A model generated the notes under the pieces. It was given only the letters and a program-made list of their open reading frames with translations, did no database searches and was not told the DNA's origin. From Anaerolineales bacterium (GTDB lineage: Bacteria > Chloroflexota > Anaerolineae > 4572-78 > NAK82): a stretch of DNA of 10,834 nucleotides. The stretch covers positions 1 through 10,834 of the forward strand of contig JAHELX010000154.1 of assembly GCA_024643945.1 (NCBI GenBank), read 5' to 3'. Both the position numbers and the translations under genes were made by a program. Shown here piece by piece: positions 1-7,586 of the stretch (the stretch's first letter is position 1; each line of letters opens with the position of its first letter).

Positions 1-301
1 CGACCGGACAGACCAGAGGCATCACGTGTGCTGGTATGAATAACACGTCGGGAGGGTGACGGCTTACTTCCCACGCCAGGCGCAGGTGGGTCCACAGCCG
101 GGGAAAAGGGATGACGCGTACCTCACTCCTTACTCCATACCCCACGCTCACCAGGCCGGGTACGGGCGGGGCCGGCAAGTAGAGGCGAAAGCGGTGATCG
201 CATCCGGCCTCGATGAGCGCCCGAATGAGATGCAATGAGTAGGCTTCGGTGCCGGTGCGCCGTGCACGCGTCGCCCGGCTGGCGTCAATCCCGATCAGCA
301 T
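1..301 (-). CDS. GT-B glycosyltransferase, N-terminal fragment (runs off the window)
   Basis: An open frame on the minus strand starts at ATG 301 and continues without a stop to the window edge (100 codons). It begins MLIGIDASRATRARRTGTEA and continues with YSLHLIRALIEAG. The hydrophobic first strand, the 'GIDAS' turn and the 'TG..AYSLHLIRAL' helix are the usual opening of family GT4/GT1 glycosyltransferases with a GT-B fold, which transfer sugars from nucleotide-sugar donors to glycans or lipids. Only part of the acceptor domain is visible, so donor and acceptor cannot be named. There is no Shine-Dalgarno before the ATG. A TACAAT hexamer at 313-308 would place the transcript start on the ATG itself. 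The gene follows the threonylcarbamoyl-AMP synthase gene in the same direction after 119 nt occupied by a repeat array. The family call is from sequence feel only. Confidence 0.72.
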   Translation of the reverse strand, partial: MLIGIDASRATRARRTGTEAYSLHLIRALIEAGCDHRFRLYLPAPPVPGLVSVGYGVRSEVRVIPFPRLWTHLRLAWEVSRHPPDVLFIPAHVMPLVCPV

Positions 302-307
302 GGGTAC

Positions 308-337
308 ATTGTACCACAGTAAAACGTGAAACGTGAA
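308..337 (-). promoter_or_regulatory. Possible leaderless promoter for the glycosyltransferase
   Basis: On the minus strand TACAAT (313-308, 5/6 of the consensus -10) lies 18 nt downstream of TTCACG (337-332, 4/6 of the -35). Transcription starting about 7 nt after the -10 would begin at the A of the ATG (301). The -10 is embedded in an odd palindrome, GGTACATTGTACC (303-315). The -35-like hexamer belongs to the heptamer array upstream. Confidence 0.4.
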
Positions 338-424
338 ACGTCAAACGTCAAACGTCAAACGTCAAACGTGATGCGTGATTCAGATTACACCTTGACGTTT
401 GACGTTTGACGTTTCACGTTTTAC
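319..424. repeat. AACGT(G/C)A heptamer array arranged as an inverted repeat
   Basis: From 319 the plus strand carries about seven copies of a 7-nt unit, AAACGTG or AAACGTC, up to about 369. After a 22-nt spacer the reverse-complement units follow (TTGACGT three times, then TTCACGT) up to 424. The 33-nt right arm (392-424) matches the left arm (319-365) exactly apart from two extra heptamers in the left arm, so the RNA or DNA could form a long hairpin in several registers. The right arm contains the TAA stop (423-421) of the upstream synthase gene. It could act as a 3' processing or termination structure or be a selfish repeat. Similar GTGAAACGTGAAACG-type runs occur, as I recall, in other Chloroflexota intergenic regions; I could not check this. 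Confidence 0.85.
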
Positions 425-1056
425 GCTACCAGATCAGGCAACACGTCGCGCAAATCCTCAGCAGGGATAGCCCCGGCCCGCAGCAGACGCGGCGGGCTGA
501 CGCTCAGGTCGACGACGGTCGAAGGGACGCCGCCGGGACACTCGCCGCCGTCAATGATGAGCGGCACCCGGCCCGCCAGTTGCAGCACCACCTGACGAGC
601 AGTGGTCGGGCTGGGCTGGCCCGACAGGTTGGCGCTGGTGGCGGCCAATGGGGCACCCAGGGCGTTCATCAGGGCCAGGGGGATGGAGTGATCGGGACAG
701 CGCACGGCCACTGTATCGCCGCCAGCGGTCACAATGGGTGGCACCTCTTGGGCACGGGGCAGCACCAGGGTCAGCCCGCCCGGCCAGAACCGCTCGACCA
801 ATTCCCAGGCCACGCTCGGGACAGGTCGCGCCACGCGGGCCACGTCCTCGATCTGGGTCACCAGGATGGGAATGGCTTTGGCTGCCGGGCGATTCTTGGC
901 AGCATAGAGCGCGGCCACTGCCTCCACTTTAAAAGCATGCGCTCCCACGCCATATACCGTGTCGGTGGGGAAGGCCACCACCTGTCCCAAGCGCAGCAAT
1001 CGTCCGGCGCCGCGAATAGTCTGTGGATCCCCAGCAAGCATTACACGAGTCTTCAC
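421..1056 (-). CDS. tsaC: L-threonylcarbamoyladenylate synthase (TsaC/YrdC/Sua5 family)
   Basis: Cytosolic enzyme that makes threonylcarbamoyl-AMP from threonine, bicarbonate and ATP. This is the first step of the universal t6A37 modification of ANN-decoding tRNAs. The 211-aa protein is a single YrdC-like domain. Visible features are 'VVAFPTDTVYGVGA' (27-39), 'YAAKNRPAAKAIPILV' (51-66) with the KxR pair K54/R56, 'PGGLTLVLP' (92-100), and 'ATSANLSG' (139-146) with the SxN pair S141/N143. These are the K-R-S-N signature of the family. The length fits the short TsaC/YwlC form; the extra C-terminal domain of long Sua5 is absent. The start used is GTG at 1056, with a weak upstream GGATA; an ATG at codon 6 (1041) is a plausible alternative. 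The gene lies 37 nt downstream of the HAD gene and is probably co-transcribed with it. Confidence 0.95.
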   Translation of the reverse strand: MKTRVMLAGDPQTIRGAGRLLRLGQVVAFPTDTVYGVGAHAFKVEAVAALYAAKNRPAAKAIPILVTQIEDVARVARPVPSVAWELVERFWPGGLTLVLPRAQEVPPIVTAGGDTVAVRCPDHSIPLALMNALGAPLAATSANLSGQPSPTTARQVVLQLAGRVPLIIDGGECPGGVPSTVVDLSVSPPRLLRAGAIPAEDLRDVLPDLVA

Positions 1057-1093
1057 AATCAGCTATCCGCTTATCCGTTGTCCATTCGCTGCC

Positions 1094-1897
1094 TCATTCT
1101 CCCAAGACATAGCGCTCAATCGCCCAGGCCGCTCCGTCAGCCGCCAATGGCGGGGCAATCACATCGGCGGCGGCTCTGGCCGCCGGACTGCCATTTCCCA
1201 TCGCCACGCCCCATCCGGCCCAGGCGATCATACTCACGTCGTTATCCTGGTCGCCGACAGCCATCGTTGCCGACTGTGGCACCCCCAGATGCGCGGCCAG
1301 CCGTCTCAACGCCTCACCCTTCGATGCTTCCGGTGCAGTGACTTCGACCAACCACTCCCACGACTGCATCACCTGCAAGTGCCCATCAAATTGGGCCTGC
1401 AAGTCGCGCACCAACTCAGGAATCGCCTCCTTTCGCTCGACAAAGAGAAACTTGAGGGGGGGGCGGTTGAGCCAGCCGCCCAGGTCGCCCACACAAGTCA
1501 CCGGCACGCCCGACACATCAGCGATGCGGGTAATGGCAAGAGTTACCCGGTCTGTGTAAGCCTGCCCGTCCTGCATATACACTTGCAGGTTCAGTTGACG
1601 TGTCTGCGAAAAGGCGATCACCTCTCGAGCCACGTTTAGAGGGATAGTGGCCGTGTGGACGATGGTCCCGTCCTGGTGATCCCGGATCAGCGCGCCCTGG
1701 TAACAGATCAGGGGCGCGTTTACCCCCAGGTCTCGCGCGAAACGAGCAGCCGGCGGGAAGCCCCGGCCAGTAGCAATCGTTACCCGGCACCCTCGGTCTA
1801 TCGCCCTCTGCACGGCACGGCGGCTGCGTTGGGCAATGACCTGGGCCTCTCCCATCAAAGTGCCGTCCAGGTCTAGCGCTATCAGTTGAACCGTCAT
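1094..1897 (-). CDS. Cof-type HAD-superfamily phosphatase
   Basis: A 267-aa cytosolic HAD hydrolase of the Cof/YbiV (IIB) type. These proteins dephosphorylate sugar phosphates, pyridoxal phosphate or flavin precursors with low specificity, so the physiological substrate cannot be read from sequence. All four HAD motifs are present: motif I DLDGTL with D9 (nucleophile) and D11, motif II ATGRG with T43, motif III K193 in 'EASKGEAL', and motif IV GDQDND (215-220) with metal-binding aspartates. The C-terminal 'GVAMGNG.PAA..AAD' (229-245) is typical of the Cof group, and residues between motifs II and III form the usual C2 cap. ATG 1897 follows AGGGGG (1907-1902) at 4 nt. It is the first gene of a likely operon with the threonylcarbamoyl-AMP synthase gene. 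A run of eight C residues in the coding strand (1463-1456, codons for R-P-P-L) is a possible slippage site. Confidence 0.93.
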   Translation of the reverse strand: MTVQLIALDLDGTLMGEAQVIAQRSRRAVQRAIDRGCRVTIATGRGFPPAARFARDLGVNAPLICYQGALIRDHQDGTIVHTATIPLNVAREVIAFSQTRQLNLQVYMQDGQAYTDRVTLAITRIADVSGVPVTCVGDLGGWLNRPPLKFLFVERKEAIPELVRDLQAQFDGHLQVMQSWEWLVEVTAPEASKGEALRRLAAHLGVPQSATMAVGDQDNDVSMIAWAGWGVAMGNGSPAARAAADVIAPPLAADGAAWAIERYVLGE

Positions 1898-1984
1898 TCT
1901 TCCCCCTACCCCTTCAGGGTGCGGGACTCAGCTCCATCCGAAGATTTCGAAGATGTCCCGAACATCCCTGCCATCCCTGGCTTT

Positions 1985-2012
1985 ACTTTACTCGAATCGG
2001 CGACGCTGTCAA
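1985..2012 (-). promoter_or_regulatory. Promoter of the HAD/tsaC operon
   Basis: On the minus strand a perfect -35 TTGACA (2012-2007) is followed after 16 nt by TAAAGT (1990-1985, 4/6 of the -10). The start would be near 1978, giving a leader of about 80 nt. The leader holds two small dyads, CGAA/TTCG and GATGT/ACATC, within 1937-1978; no function is assigned to them. Confidence 0.6.
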
Positions 2013-2028
2013 CCAGTAGGCAGAGGAT

Positions 2029-2123
2029 TCAGCAATTCTCATTTTGAAACCCGTATCTTGTAGGACAAGCTAACAGCTTGTCCTACCTTTTGTGAGCTAC
2101 AGTGCGGAAATGAGAATTGCTGA
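2029..2123. repeat. Nested palindrome, MITE-like element
   Basis: The outer arms are a perfect 16-bp inverted repeat, TCAGCAATTCTCATTT (2029-2044) against its reverse complement at 2108-2123. Inside lies a second perfect palindrome with 12-bp arms, GTAGGACAAGCT (2060-2071) and AGCTTGTCCTAC (2075-2086), and a 3-nt loop. A 95-bp non-coding unit bounded by terminal inverted repeats looks like a miniature inverted-repeat element. No clear target-site duplication is visible. It sits between the -35 boxes of two divergent promoters. Confidence 0.8.
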
Positions 2124-2139
2124 TCTCGGACCGCACCGT

Positions 2140-2167
2140 TTGACCTGAACATAGGCCATGCTATAAT
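2140..2167 (+). promoter_or_regulatory. Promoter of the TPR gene
   Basis: TTGACC (2140-2145, 5/6) and a perfect TATAAT (2162-2167) are separated by 16 nt. The start is expected near 2174, giving a leader of about 48 nt. A Shine-Dalgarno AGGGA (2208-2212) lies 9 nt before ATG 2222. This is the best sigma-70-type promoter in the window. Confidence 0.75.
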
Positions 2168-2221
2168 GAACTTCTGTGCCTGCGAGCCAACAAAATCAAC
2201 ATTCTACAGGGACTCTAAGAG

Positions 2222-3346
2222 ATGACACGTAAACCGATGTGGGTATCAGACAGCTACGAAGACATCTATGCGCGCGCCGTGTCGAACATGGCGCAAGGCG
2301 ACTACGAGAGCGCATATGATAGTTTCCAACGCCTGAGCGACCGTCTTTCTGGTCTCAAGCCAGCTTTACTGGATCGGCGACCTGGGTTACGCAGCCTATT
2401 CCTGCTCAGCCTGACCAGACAGGCAGAGATCCATTACATCCAGGGCGAGTTTGAGCAAGCGATGCAGCTCTACCAACGCCTGAGGGAGATAGCCCCCGAA
2501 AGTAAGGACAATTGGCAACGGGTGATGGCCATGACACGCATTGATATGGGACAGGTAGAGGCCGGCCTGGATGAATTGCGCGCCCAGGCAGTGGCCCATT
2601 CCGGTGATCACCAGTTATGGCTGACGATCGGCTTGGAGTGCGAAGCGCTGGGCCGTATGGAGGAGGCAGAAGAGAACCTGCAACGCGCTGCCAGGCTTGC
2701 CACAGACTCGGACGACAAAACCGAAGCCTATCTGTCGCTCTTCGACTTCTATCGGGCGCAGGGCCGGGTAGACGAGGCTCTGGCGGCCTGGGACCAGGCA
2801 TGGGCTGGCCACGGCCACACCCCCGGCTACGTGTTTCCTCTTTACCAAATGATGTGGGAAACTGGCGACCTGGAACGCGCCCACGAATATCTGAACCAGG
2901 AGAAGAATCCGCTGCGCAAAGGATTCTACCAGGGAATACTGGCCATCAGTGAGGGTAAGTCCGACCAGGCCATGAAACACTGGAAACGCGTGGCGCAAAT
3001 GAACCCGCTGGAGTTCGATGAGGGGCACGAGGCATGGGCCGAGGCTGCCCTGCGAGTGGACCAGCCGCCGCAGGAGGTGATCTCTGCATTGGGAGTACTC
3101 TTGGAATCCGGCAACCTTACCCCCCGCGGCCTCATTTTACAGGCCGTGGCCGAAGCACGCATCGGCCACAGGGAGCACGCCGAAAACGTGTTAAAAATTG
3201 CGCGCACCATGAGCTTGCGCTCAAGGCCGCGTCAGGAAAAGCTGTCAGCAGCGCACTGGGCGCTGTTTGACGAGCTGGTGACGGATGACGAGATCAAGCA
3301 TCAGTTGCGCCATTACTTCGAACAAGACGTCGAAATAGAGGCTTAA
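2222..3346 (+). CDS. Tetratricopeptide-repeat protein of unknown function
   Basis: A 374-aa protein with no signal peptide or membrane segment, so probably cytosolic. It is almost entirely helical and built of degenerate TPR units. The best are at residues 14-43 (YARAVSNMAQGDYESAYDSF), 66-95 (AEIHYIQGEFEQAMQLYQRL), 131-160 (LWLTIGLECEALGRMEEAEE), 168-197 (YLSLFDFYRAQGRVDEALAA) and 233-262 (YQGILAISEGKSDQAMKHWK), with a weaker one near 303-330. TPR superhelices are scaffolds for protein partners; no enzymatic domain is fused here, so the partner and pathway are unknown. The gene is transcribed alone from its own promoter. Its TAA stop shares the bases TTAA (3343-3346) with the stop of the convergent alpha-xylosidase gene, leaving no room for a terminator between them. 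Nothing links it functionally to the sugar locus. Confidence 0.9.
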   Translation: MTRKPMWVSDSYEDIYARAVSNMAQGDYESAYDSFQRLSDRLSGLKPALLDRRPGLRSLFLLSLTRQAEIHYIQGEFEQAMQLYQRLREIAPESKDNWQRVMAMTRIDMGQVEAGLDELRAQAVAHSGDHQLWLTIGLECEALGRMEEAEENLQRAARLATDSDDKTEAYLSLFDFYRAQGRVDEALAAWDQAWAGHGHTPGYVFPLYQMMWETGDLERAHEYLNQEKNPLRKGFYQGILAISEGKSDQAMKHWKRVAQMNPLEFDEGHEAWAEAALRVDQPPQEVISALGVLLESGNLTPRGLILQAVAEARIGHREHAENVLKIARTMSLRSRPRQEKLSAAHWALFDELVTDDEIKHQLRHYFEQDVEIEA

Positions 3347-5712
3347 TCCAAAGACACACCTTCAAGCCCAATGCGTGTACCTTGTGCCGTAACGTCCAGC
3401 GAAATTTTGAGGCAATCCGCATCGTGCGTCGGTGTCACAAGCACACCCTTTGTGCTGCTTTCTAGCGCACCACCTTCCACAGACGCAATCGATTCGATAC
3501 CCACCAGCAAAAGCTGCCATCGTTTGGATGCCCCCTGGCGCTTCACGGTTATCATACGGCCCTCGCGCTTCACCTCAAACGTCACATCCAGGCTGCCTGC
3601 TATTGAGGGAATAACGGCGGCAACATGTTCCCCGTCCGCCAACTCGTACACCTGCAAGGTGACGCCGTCGCCATAGTCATAGTCCGGTCGATCCTCATGC
3701 CTGCCCACCGCGATGACGGAATTGGGCCGCACCATCAACGGCATGCTCATAAAATCGTGCGTCTCGTGCACCCAGCCTGGACCCTCCTTGACCTCACCGG
3801 TGAAGAAATTCGTCCAGCGTCCGGCAGGAAGGTAATACGTGACGACACCATCGTGCGAGAATACCGGCGCAACGAGGAGGGATTCACCTAACATGTACTG
3901 GCGATCAAGGTAATCGCACGCCGGGTCGCTCGGAAACTCGAGCATCATCGCTCGCATGACGGGAACGCCCGTCTCGTGCGCCTGGCAGGCTGCGCCAAAC
4001 AGGTAGGGCATCAGACGACACTTGAGCTTGGTGAAGAAGCGCAGCACATCCACGGCTTCCTCATCAAACAGCCAGGGCACGCGATACGACTTGTTGCCGT
4101 GCAGCCGGCTGTGCGAAGACAGCAGGCCAAATGCACACCAACGCTTGTACACATCGGCCGAAGCCGTCTGCTCGAATCCCCCAATGTCGTGACTCCAAAA
4201 GCCGAACCCCGACAGGCACAACGACAGGCCACCACGCAGGCTCTCGGCCATGGACTCAAAAGTGGCGATGCAGTCGCCACCCCAGTGAACGGGGAACTGC
4301 TGGCCTCCCGCCGTGGCCGATCGCGCAAAAAGGATCACTTCCCCCTTGCCCAGCTTGTCTTCCAGTACCTCAAACACCGTCCTGTTGTACAGATATGAGT
4401 AATAGTTGTGCATCTTGACCGGGTCCGAGCCGTCGAAATAGGCCACATCCGTCGGGATGCGCTCACCAAAGTCGGTCTTGAAGCAATCCACGCCCATATC
4501 CACCAGCGCGCGCAGCTTGTCGCCGAACCAGCGGCGCGCATCAGGGTTGGTGAAATCCACAATGCCCATCCCCGACTGCCACATATCCCACTGCCACACG
4601 TCACCGTCCGGCCGTTTGAGCAGATACCCCCGTTCCATCCCTTCGGCAAAGAGCGCAGACCGCTGGGCGATGTAGGGGTTGATCCAGACGCAGATGTGCA
4701 GGCCCCGCGCCTTCAGCCGCTTCAGCATCGCTTCCGGGTCAGGAAAGATGCGACTGTCCCACTCAAAGTTGCACCAGTGGAACTCTTTCATCCAAAAGCA
4801 GTCGAAATGGAACACGTGCAATGGCAGGTCACGATCGGCCATGCCCTGGATAAAGCTGGTGACCGTGTCCTCATCGTAATCGGTTGTGAACGAGGTGCTC
4901 AGCCACAGGCCGAACGACCACGCCGGCGGCAGCGCCGGCCGCCCCGTGAGCGCCGTGTACCGGGTCAGCACCTCTTTGGGCGATGGCCCGTAGATGAGGA
5001 AATACTCCAGGTACTCCCCCGGCACGCCGAACTGCACGCGCCCGACCTTTTCAGACGCGACTTCAAAGGACACCCGCTCCGGATGGTTGACGAACACGCC
5101 ATAGCCACGGTTGGTGAGGTAGAATGGTACATTCTTGTAGGCCTGTTCGCTGCTGGTACCACAGTCCTCGTTCCACAGATCAACCACCTGGCCGTTCTTG
5201 ACAAAGGCCGTGAACCGCTCGCCCAGGCCGTAGACACACTCGCCGACGCCCAACGCCAGTTGTTCGTGGATGTAGCGCCCCTCGTCGGTGTCAACGATGC
5301 CCATGCCCCGCCAGCCGCTGCCAGTGATGACCCGCTCGCCGTCCTTGAACTCGATCTGCCAATCGCCTTCCTTTTCCACGCGCACGGTCAGGCGTCCGCT
5401 GGTCAGCGTGGCCGCCTGTGCGTCGTCGCGCATCTCCACGTCTGGTGCTTGCTGCGTATGGAGCTCGAATTCGGGCTTTCTCAGCCGCCTCCCCTTATGA
5501 TGATACATCTGCACGCGGATGACATCGGGCATCGGAGATGAAAAACGCACCGTCAACAGAGGAAGGTTCAGGGTATCGAAGCGATGGGTCAGGCGCCCGG
5601 TTGGGCCGTAGACAGTCAGCGCATCCGACTCGATCTCAACTTCATGCACGCGAACGGGAAAGTACGGCGTGACACCTGGACGCATGTGCCAGTAACCATC
5701 TGTGAATTTCAT
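3343..5712 (-). CDS. yicI: Alpha-xylosidase, glycoside hydrolase family 31 (YicI type)
   Basis: Retaining exo-glycosidase that releases alpha-linked xylose, as from isoprimeverose and xyloglucan oligosaccharides. The protein is 789 aa from ATG 5712; E. coli YicI is about 772 aa. Key sites line up almost one to one with YicI: nucleophile D414 in 'FKTDFGERIPTD', acid/base D480 in 'HWGGD', the xylose-selecting C305-F306 in 'FHFDCFWM', and the substrate tryptophan W343 in 'CVWINPY'. 'GFGFWSHDIGGFE' and 'SSHSRLHGNKSYRVPW' follow, then C-terminal beta domains. No signal peptide is seen, so it should act in the cytosol after import. The frame stays open upstream to 5787, but that stretch overlaps the permease and looks unlike the family. 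The ATG at 5712 lies 5 nt after the permease stop and starts at the usual YicI N-terminus (MKFTDGYWHMRPGV). It is the last gene of the transport operon, probably translationally coupled. Confidence 0.97.
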   Translation of the reverse strand: MKFTDGYWHMRPGVTPYFPVRVHEVEIESDALTVYGPTGRLTHRFDTLNLPLLTVRFSSPMPDVIRVQMYHHKGRRLRKPEFELHTQQAPDVEMRDDAQAATLTSGRLTVRVEKEGDWQIEFKDGERVITGSGWRGMGIVDTDEGRYIHEQLALGVGECVYGLGERFTAFVKNGQVVDLWNEDCGTSSEQAYKNVPFYLTNRGYGVFVNHPERVSFEVASEKVGRVQFGVPGEYLEYFLIYGPSPKEVLTRYTALTGRPALPPAWSFGLWLSTSFTTDYDEDTVTSFIQGMADRDLPLHVFHFDCFWMKEFHWCNFEWDSRIFPDPEAMLKRLKARGLHICVWINPYIAQRSALFAEGMERGYLLKRPDGDVWQWDMWQSGMGIVDFTNPDARRWFGDKLRALVDMGVDCFKTDFGERIPTDVAYFDGSDPVKMHNYYSYLYNRTVFEVLEDKLGKGEVILFARSATAGGQQFPVHWGGDCIATFESMAESLRGGLSLCLSGFGFWSHDIGGFEQTASADVYKRWCAFGLLSSHSRLHGNKSYRVPWLFDEEAVDVLRFFTKLKCRLMPYLFGAACQAHETGVPVMRAMMLEFPSDPACDYLDRQYMLGESLLVAPVFSHDGVVTYYLPAGRWTNFFTGEVKEGPGWVHETHDFMSMPLMVRPNSVIAVGRHEDRPDYDYGDGVTLQVYELADGEHVAAVIPSIAGSLDVTFEVKREGRMITVKRQGASKRWQLLLVGIESIASVEGGALESSTKGVLVTPTHDADCLKISLDVTAQGTRIGLEGVSLD

Positions 5713-5717
5713 CGTTT

Positions 5718-6590
5718 TTACTTTATGCTCCCTGCGGTAATTCCCCTTGTCAGTGTCCTCTGAAAGAGGATGAAGAAAAGTATACACGGAAGAAGGCCGA
5801 GTAAAGCAGATGCGCTCGACATAGTGGCGTCCATATTATGTTGCCCCTGAAGTATGGCAATGGCAAGCGGAACCGTCCATCGCGAATTAGAGATGAGCAG
5901 GATCATTGGCAGGAAGAATTCATTCCACGTCCAGATAAAGAAGAACACAAACAGCACTGAGAGTGATGGCATACTGATCGGCACGATAACGCTAAACAGT
6001 AATTGCACCTTATTACAGCCATCAATTAAAGCCGCTTCAACCATCTCTCTGGGGAATGCGCTAAACACTGAGGACAACAAATATGTACCAAAAGCACTTT
6101 GTATCACCATGAATACCAGGATAACCGCAAATCGTGTGTTATATATATTCAAGAACTTGGCGAAATAATACAAGGGATACGCCAGCGCTTCTTGTGGCAG
6201 CGTATTCGCCATCATAAACAACACCAGGAACAAAACTCTCCCTTTGATCTTGCCTATGCCCAGGGCAAACGCATTAAACAATGAGAGTCCAACACCCAAT
6301 ACCGCCACTGTTATGCTGATGATGGCGCTGTTTAATAATTTACCTGTAAAGTCCACCCTATTCCAGAAAGCTACAATACCATCCACGTATATACCTTGAG
6401 GCAGGCTCATGGGACCATTGCTGGAATACTCGGCTGGGGTTTTAAATGCGTTGATGGTTACAATGGCAAACGGAAAGAGCATAATCACCAACAGCGCAAG
6501 CAGGGCCATCAAGGCAAGATATTTGCCCACTCCGTGAATGATGCGGGGTACGACGGTTACGCTGTTGATGCCTTGTGTTGCACTGGCCAT
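5718..6590 (-). CDS. CUT1 ABC sugar transporter permease, MalG-like
   Basis: Inner-membrane permease subunit of a carbohydrate importer, 290 aa. It has six predicted membrane segments, at about 24-47, 86-110, 117-137, 153-173, 207-230 and 258-276. The EAA loop that contacts the ATPase is at 185-204 (EAALIDGCNKVQLLFSVIVP), with the conserved EAA..DG......I..P pattern. The C-terminus 'GITAGSIK' is typical of MalG-type subunits ('GLTAGAVK'). ATG 6590 is 1 nt after the stop of the first permease and is preceded by AGAGGG (6604-6599) at 8 nt. The DNA of this gene is visibly more AT-rich than the alpha-xylosidase gene that follows. It pairs with the upstream permease to form the channel. Confidence 0.95.
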   Translation of the reverse strand: MASATQGINSVTVVPRIIHGVGKYLALMALLALLVIMLFPFAIVTINAFKTPAEYSSNGPMSLPQGIYVDGIVAFWNRVDFTGKLLNSAIISITVAVLGVGLSLFNAFALGIGKIKGRVLFLVLFMMANTLPQEALAYPLYYFAKFLNIYNTRFAVILVFMVIQSAFGTYLLSSVFSAFPREMVEAALIDGCNKVQLLFSVIVPISMPSLSVLFVFFFIWTWNEFFLPMILLISNSRWTVPLAIAILQGQHNMDATMSSASALLGLLPCILFFILFQRTLTRGITAGSIK

Positions 6591-6591
6591 A

Positions 6592-7566
6592 TCAGAAACC
6601 CTCTACAAATTCCTGCCTGGATTGCACGTTGATGAACACAAAGGTCAGCAGGATGATGATGATGGTCATCACCGTGGCAATGGTGGCCCCATAGCCCACA
6701 TTCGCTCTTTCAAAAAAGTTCTGATAGGCAAAGTAAGAGGGGACAATGGTCGCTCTGCCTGGCCCGCCTCTGGTTAAGACGAAAATTTGAGCGAAGATTT
6801 TCAGCGCGTGGATCATGGTTGTCAGCACCACCACGAATATTTCCGGCCGAATTTGATGGATAGTGATGTAGAAAAACCTTTGTAACCACGTCGCCCCATC
6901 AACCGCGGCCGCCTCCGACAATTCCGGATCGACTCTCTGCAAGGCGGCCATAAAGATGATCAGCGGATAACCGATCTGGAACCAGACCATAATCCCCATG
7001 ACCGATAACAAAGCAGTGTTTGCATCCCCTAGCCAGTTATGGGCCAGGAAGCCAAGCCCGACCGCGTTCAGAAACCAGTTCAAGACACCCCAATTCGGCT
7101 GCAGAATCCACCGCCAGACGACGCCGGCAATCACCACAGGCAGAATTTGGGGTAAATAGAATCCGGCCCGGAAAAAATTGGACACGCCTTTGCTGAATTT
7201 GTTGGCAATGTAGTCAAATAGTATGGCCGATAACAACAGCCCGATAATCGTCGGGATGACCGTCATGGCCACAATCATGGCCAGGTTGTTTCTGAACGAA
7301 GCCCAAAAGGTAGCGTCGCCCATCGCCTTCTGATAGTTGGCTAAACCGATCCAGGTGGGCGTGCCTATTCCCTGCCACTTGGTAAAACTGACGCCGACAT
7401 TGACCAGGAAGGGAGCGACGATAATAAGCAGGGTCGCGAGCAGGCCGGGGATCAGAAATAGCGCGTACCCTTTTGGGAGAGAAGAACGTGTGCCTATCCC
7501 TGCGGCGGATCCCAGGGGGGTTGCGGAAATCGGCTTCACGTTCGACGACGAACCTGCGTGTGTCAT
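6592..7566 (-). CDS. CUT1 ABC sugar transporter permease, MalF-like
   Basis: The first of two membrane subunits of a carbohydrate importer, 324 aa. A soluble N-terminus of about 32 residues is followed by six membrane segments, near 33-56, 93-117, 133-153, 183-206, 241-264 and 293-313. The EAA loop is at 218-240 (EAAAVDGATWLQRFFYITIH). 'LTRGGPG' (264-270) before the last periplasmic loop is characteristic of MalF/UgpA/LacF-type subunits. The large periplasmic insertion of enterobacterial MalF is absent, as in most CUT1 members. ATG 7566 follows GAAGGG (7579-7574) at 7 nt. Its stop TGA (6594-6592) is separated from the next ATG by one base, so the two permeases are co-translated. Confidence 0.95.
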   Translation of the reverse strand: MTHAGSSSNVKPISATPLGSAAGIGTRSSLPKGYALFLIPGLLATLLIIVAPFLVNVGVSFTKWQGIGTPTWIGLANYQKAMGDATFWASFRNNLAMIVAMTVIPTIIGLLLSAILFDYIANKFSKGVSNFFRAGFYLPQILPVVIAGVVWRWILQPNWGVLNWFLNAVGLGFLAHNWLGDANTALLSVMGIMVWFQIGYPLIIFMAALQRVDPELSEAAAVDGATWLQRFFYITIHQIRPEIFVVVLTTMIHALKIFAQIFVLTRGGPGRATIVPSYFAYQNFFERANVGYGATIATVMTIIIILLTFVFINVQSRQEFVEGF

Positions 7567-7586
7567 CCACCTACCCTTCTAAAGGC

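Noticed and set aside
319..424. A CRISPR array.
   Set aside because: The units are 7 nt with no unique spacers, and there are no cas genes.
406..1341. A 311-codon plus-strand frame over the tsaC and HAD genes.
   Set aside because: It lies antisense to two genes with intact catalytic motifs; composition is Arg/Pro/His-rich as usual for shadow frames.
4408..5541. A 377-codon open frame on the plus strand inside the alpha-xylosidase region.
   Set aside because: It is exactly antisense to the conserved GH31 coding sequence and its translation shows no recognisable fold; it results from the codon bias of the real gene.
5713..5787. A longer N-terminus for the alpha-xylosidase.
   Set aside because: It would overlap the permease gene by 70 nt. 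The ATG at 5712 begins the usual YicI N-terminus and places the catalytic aspartates within two residues of YicI numbering.
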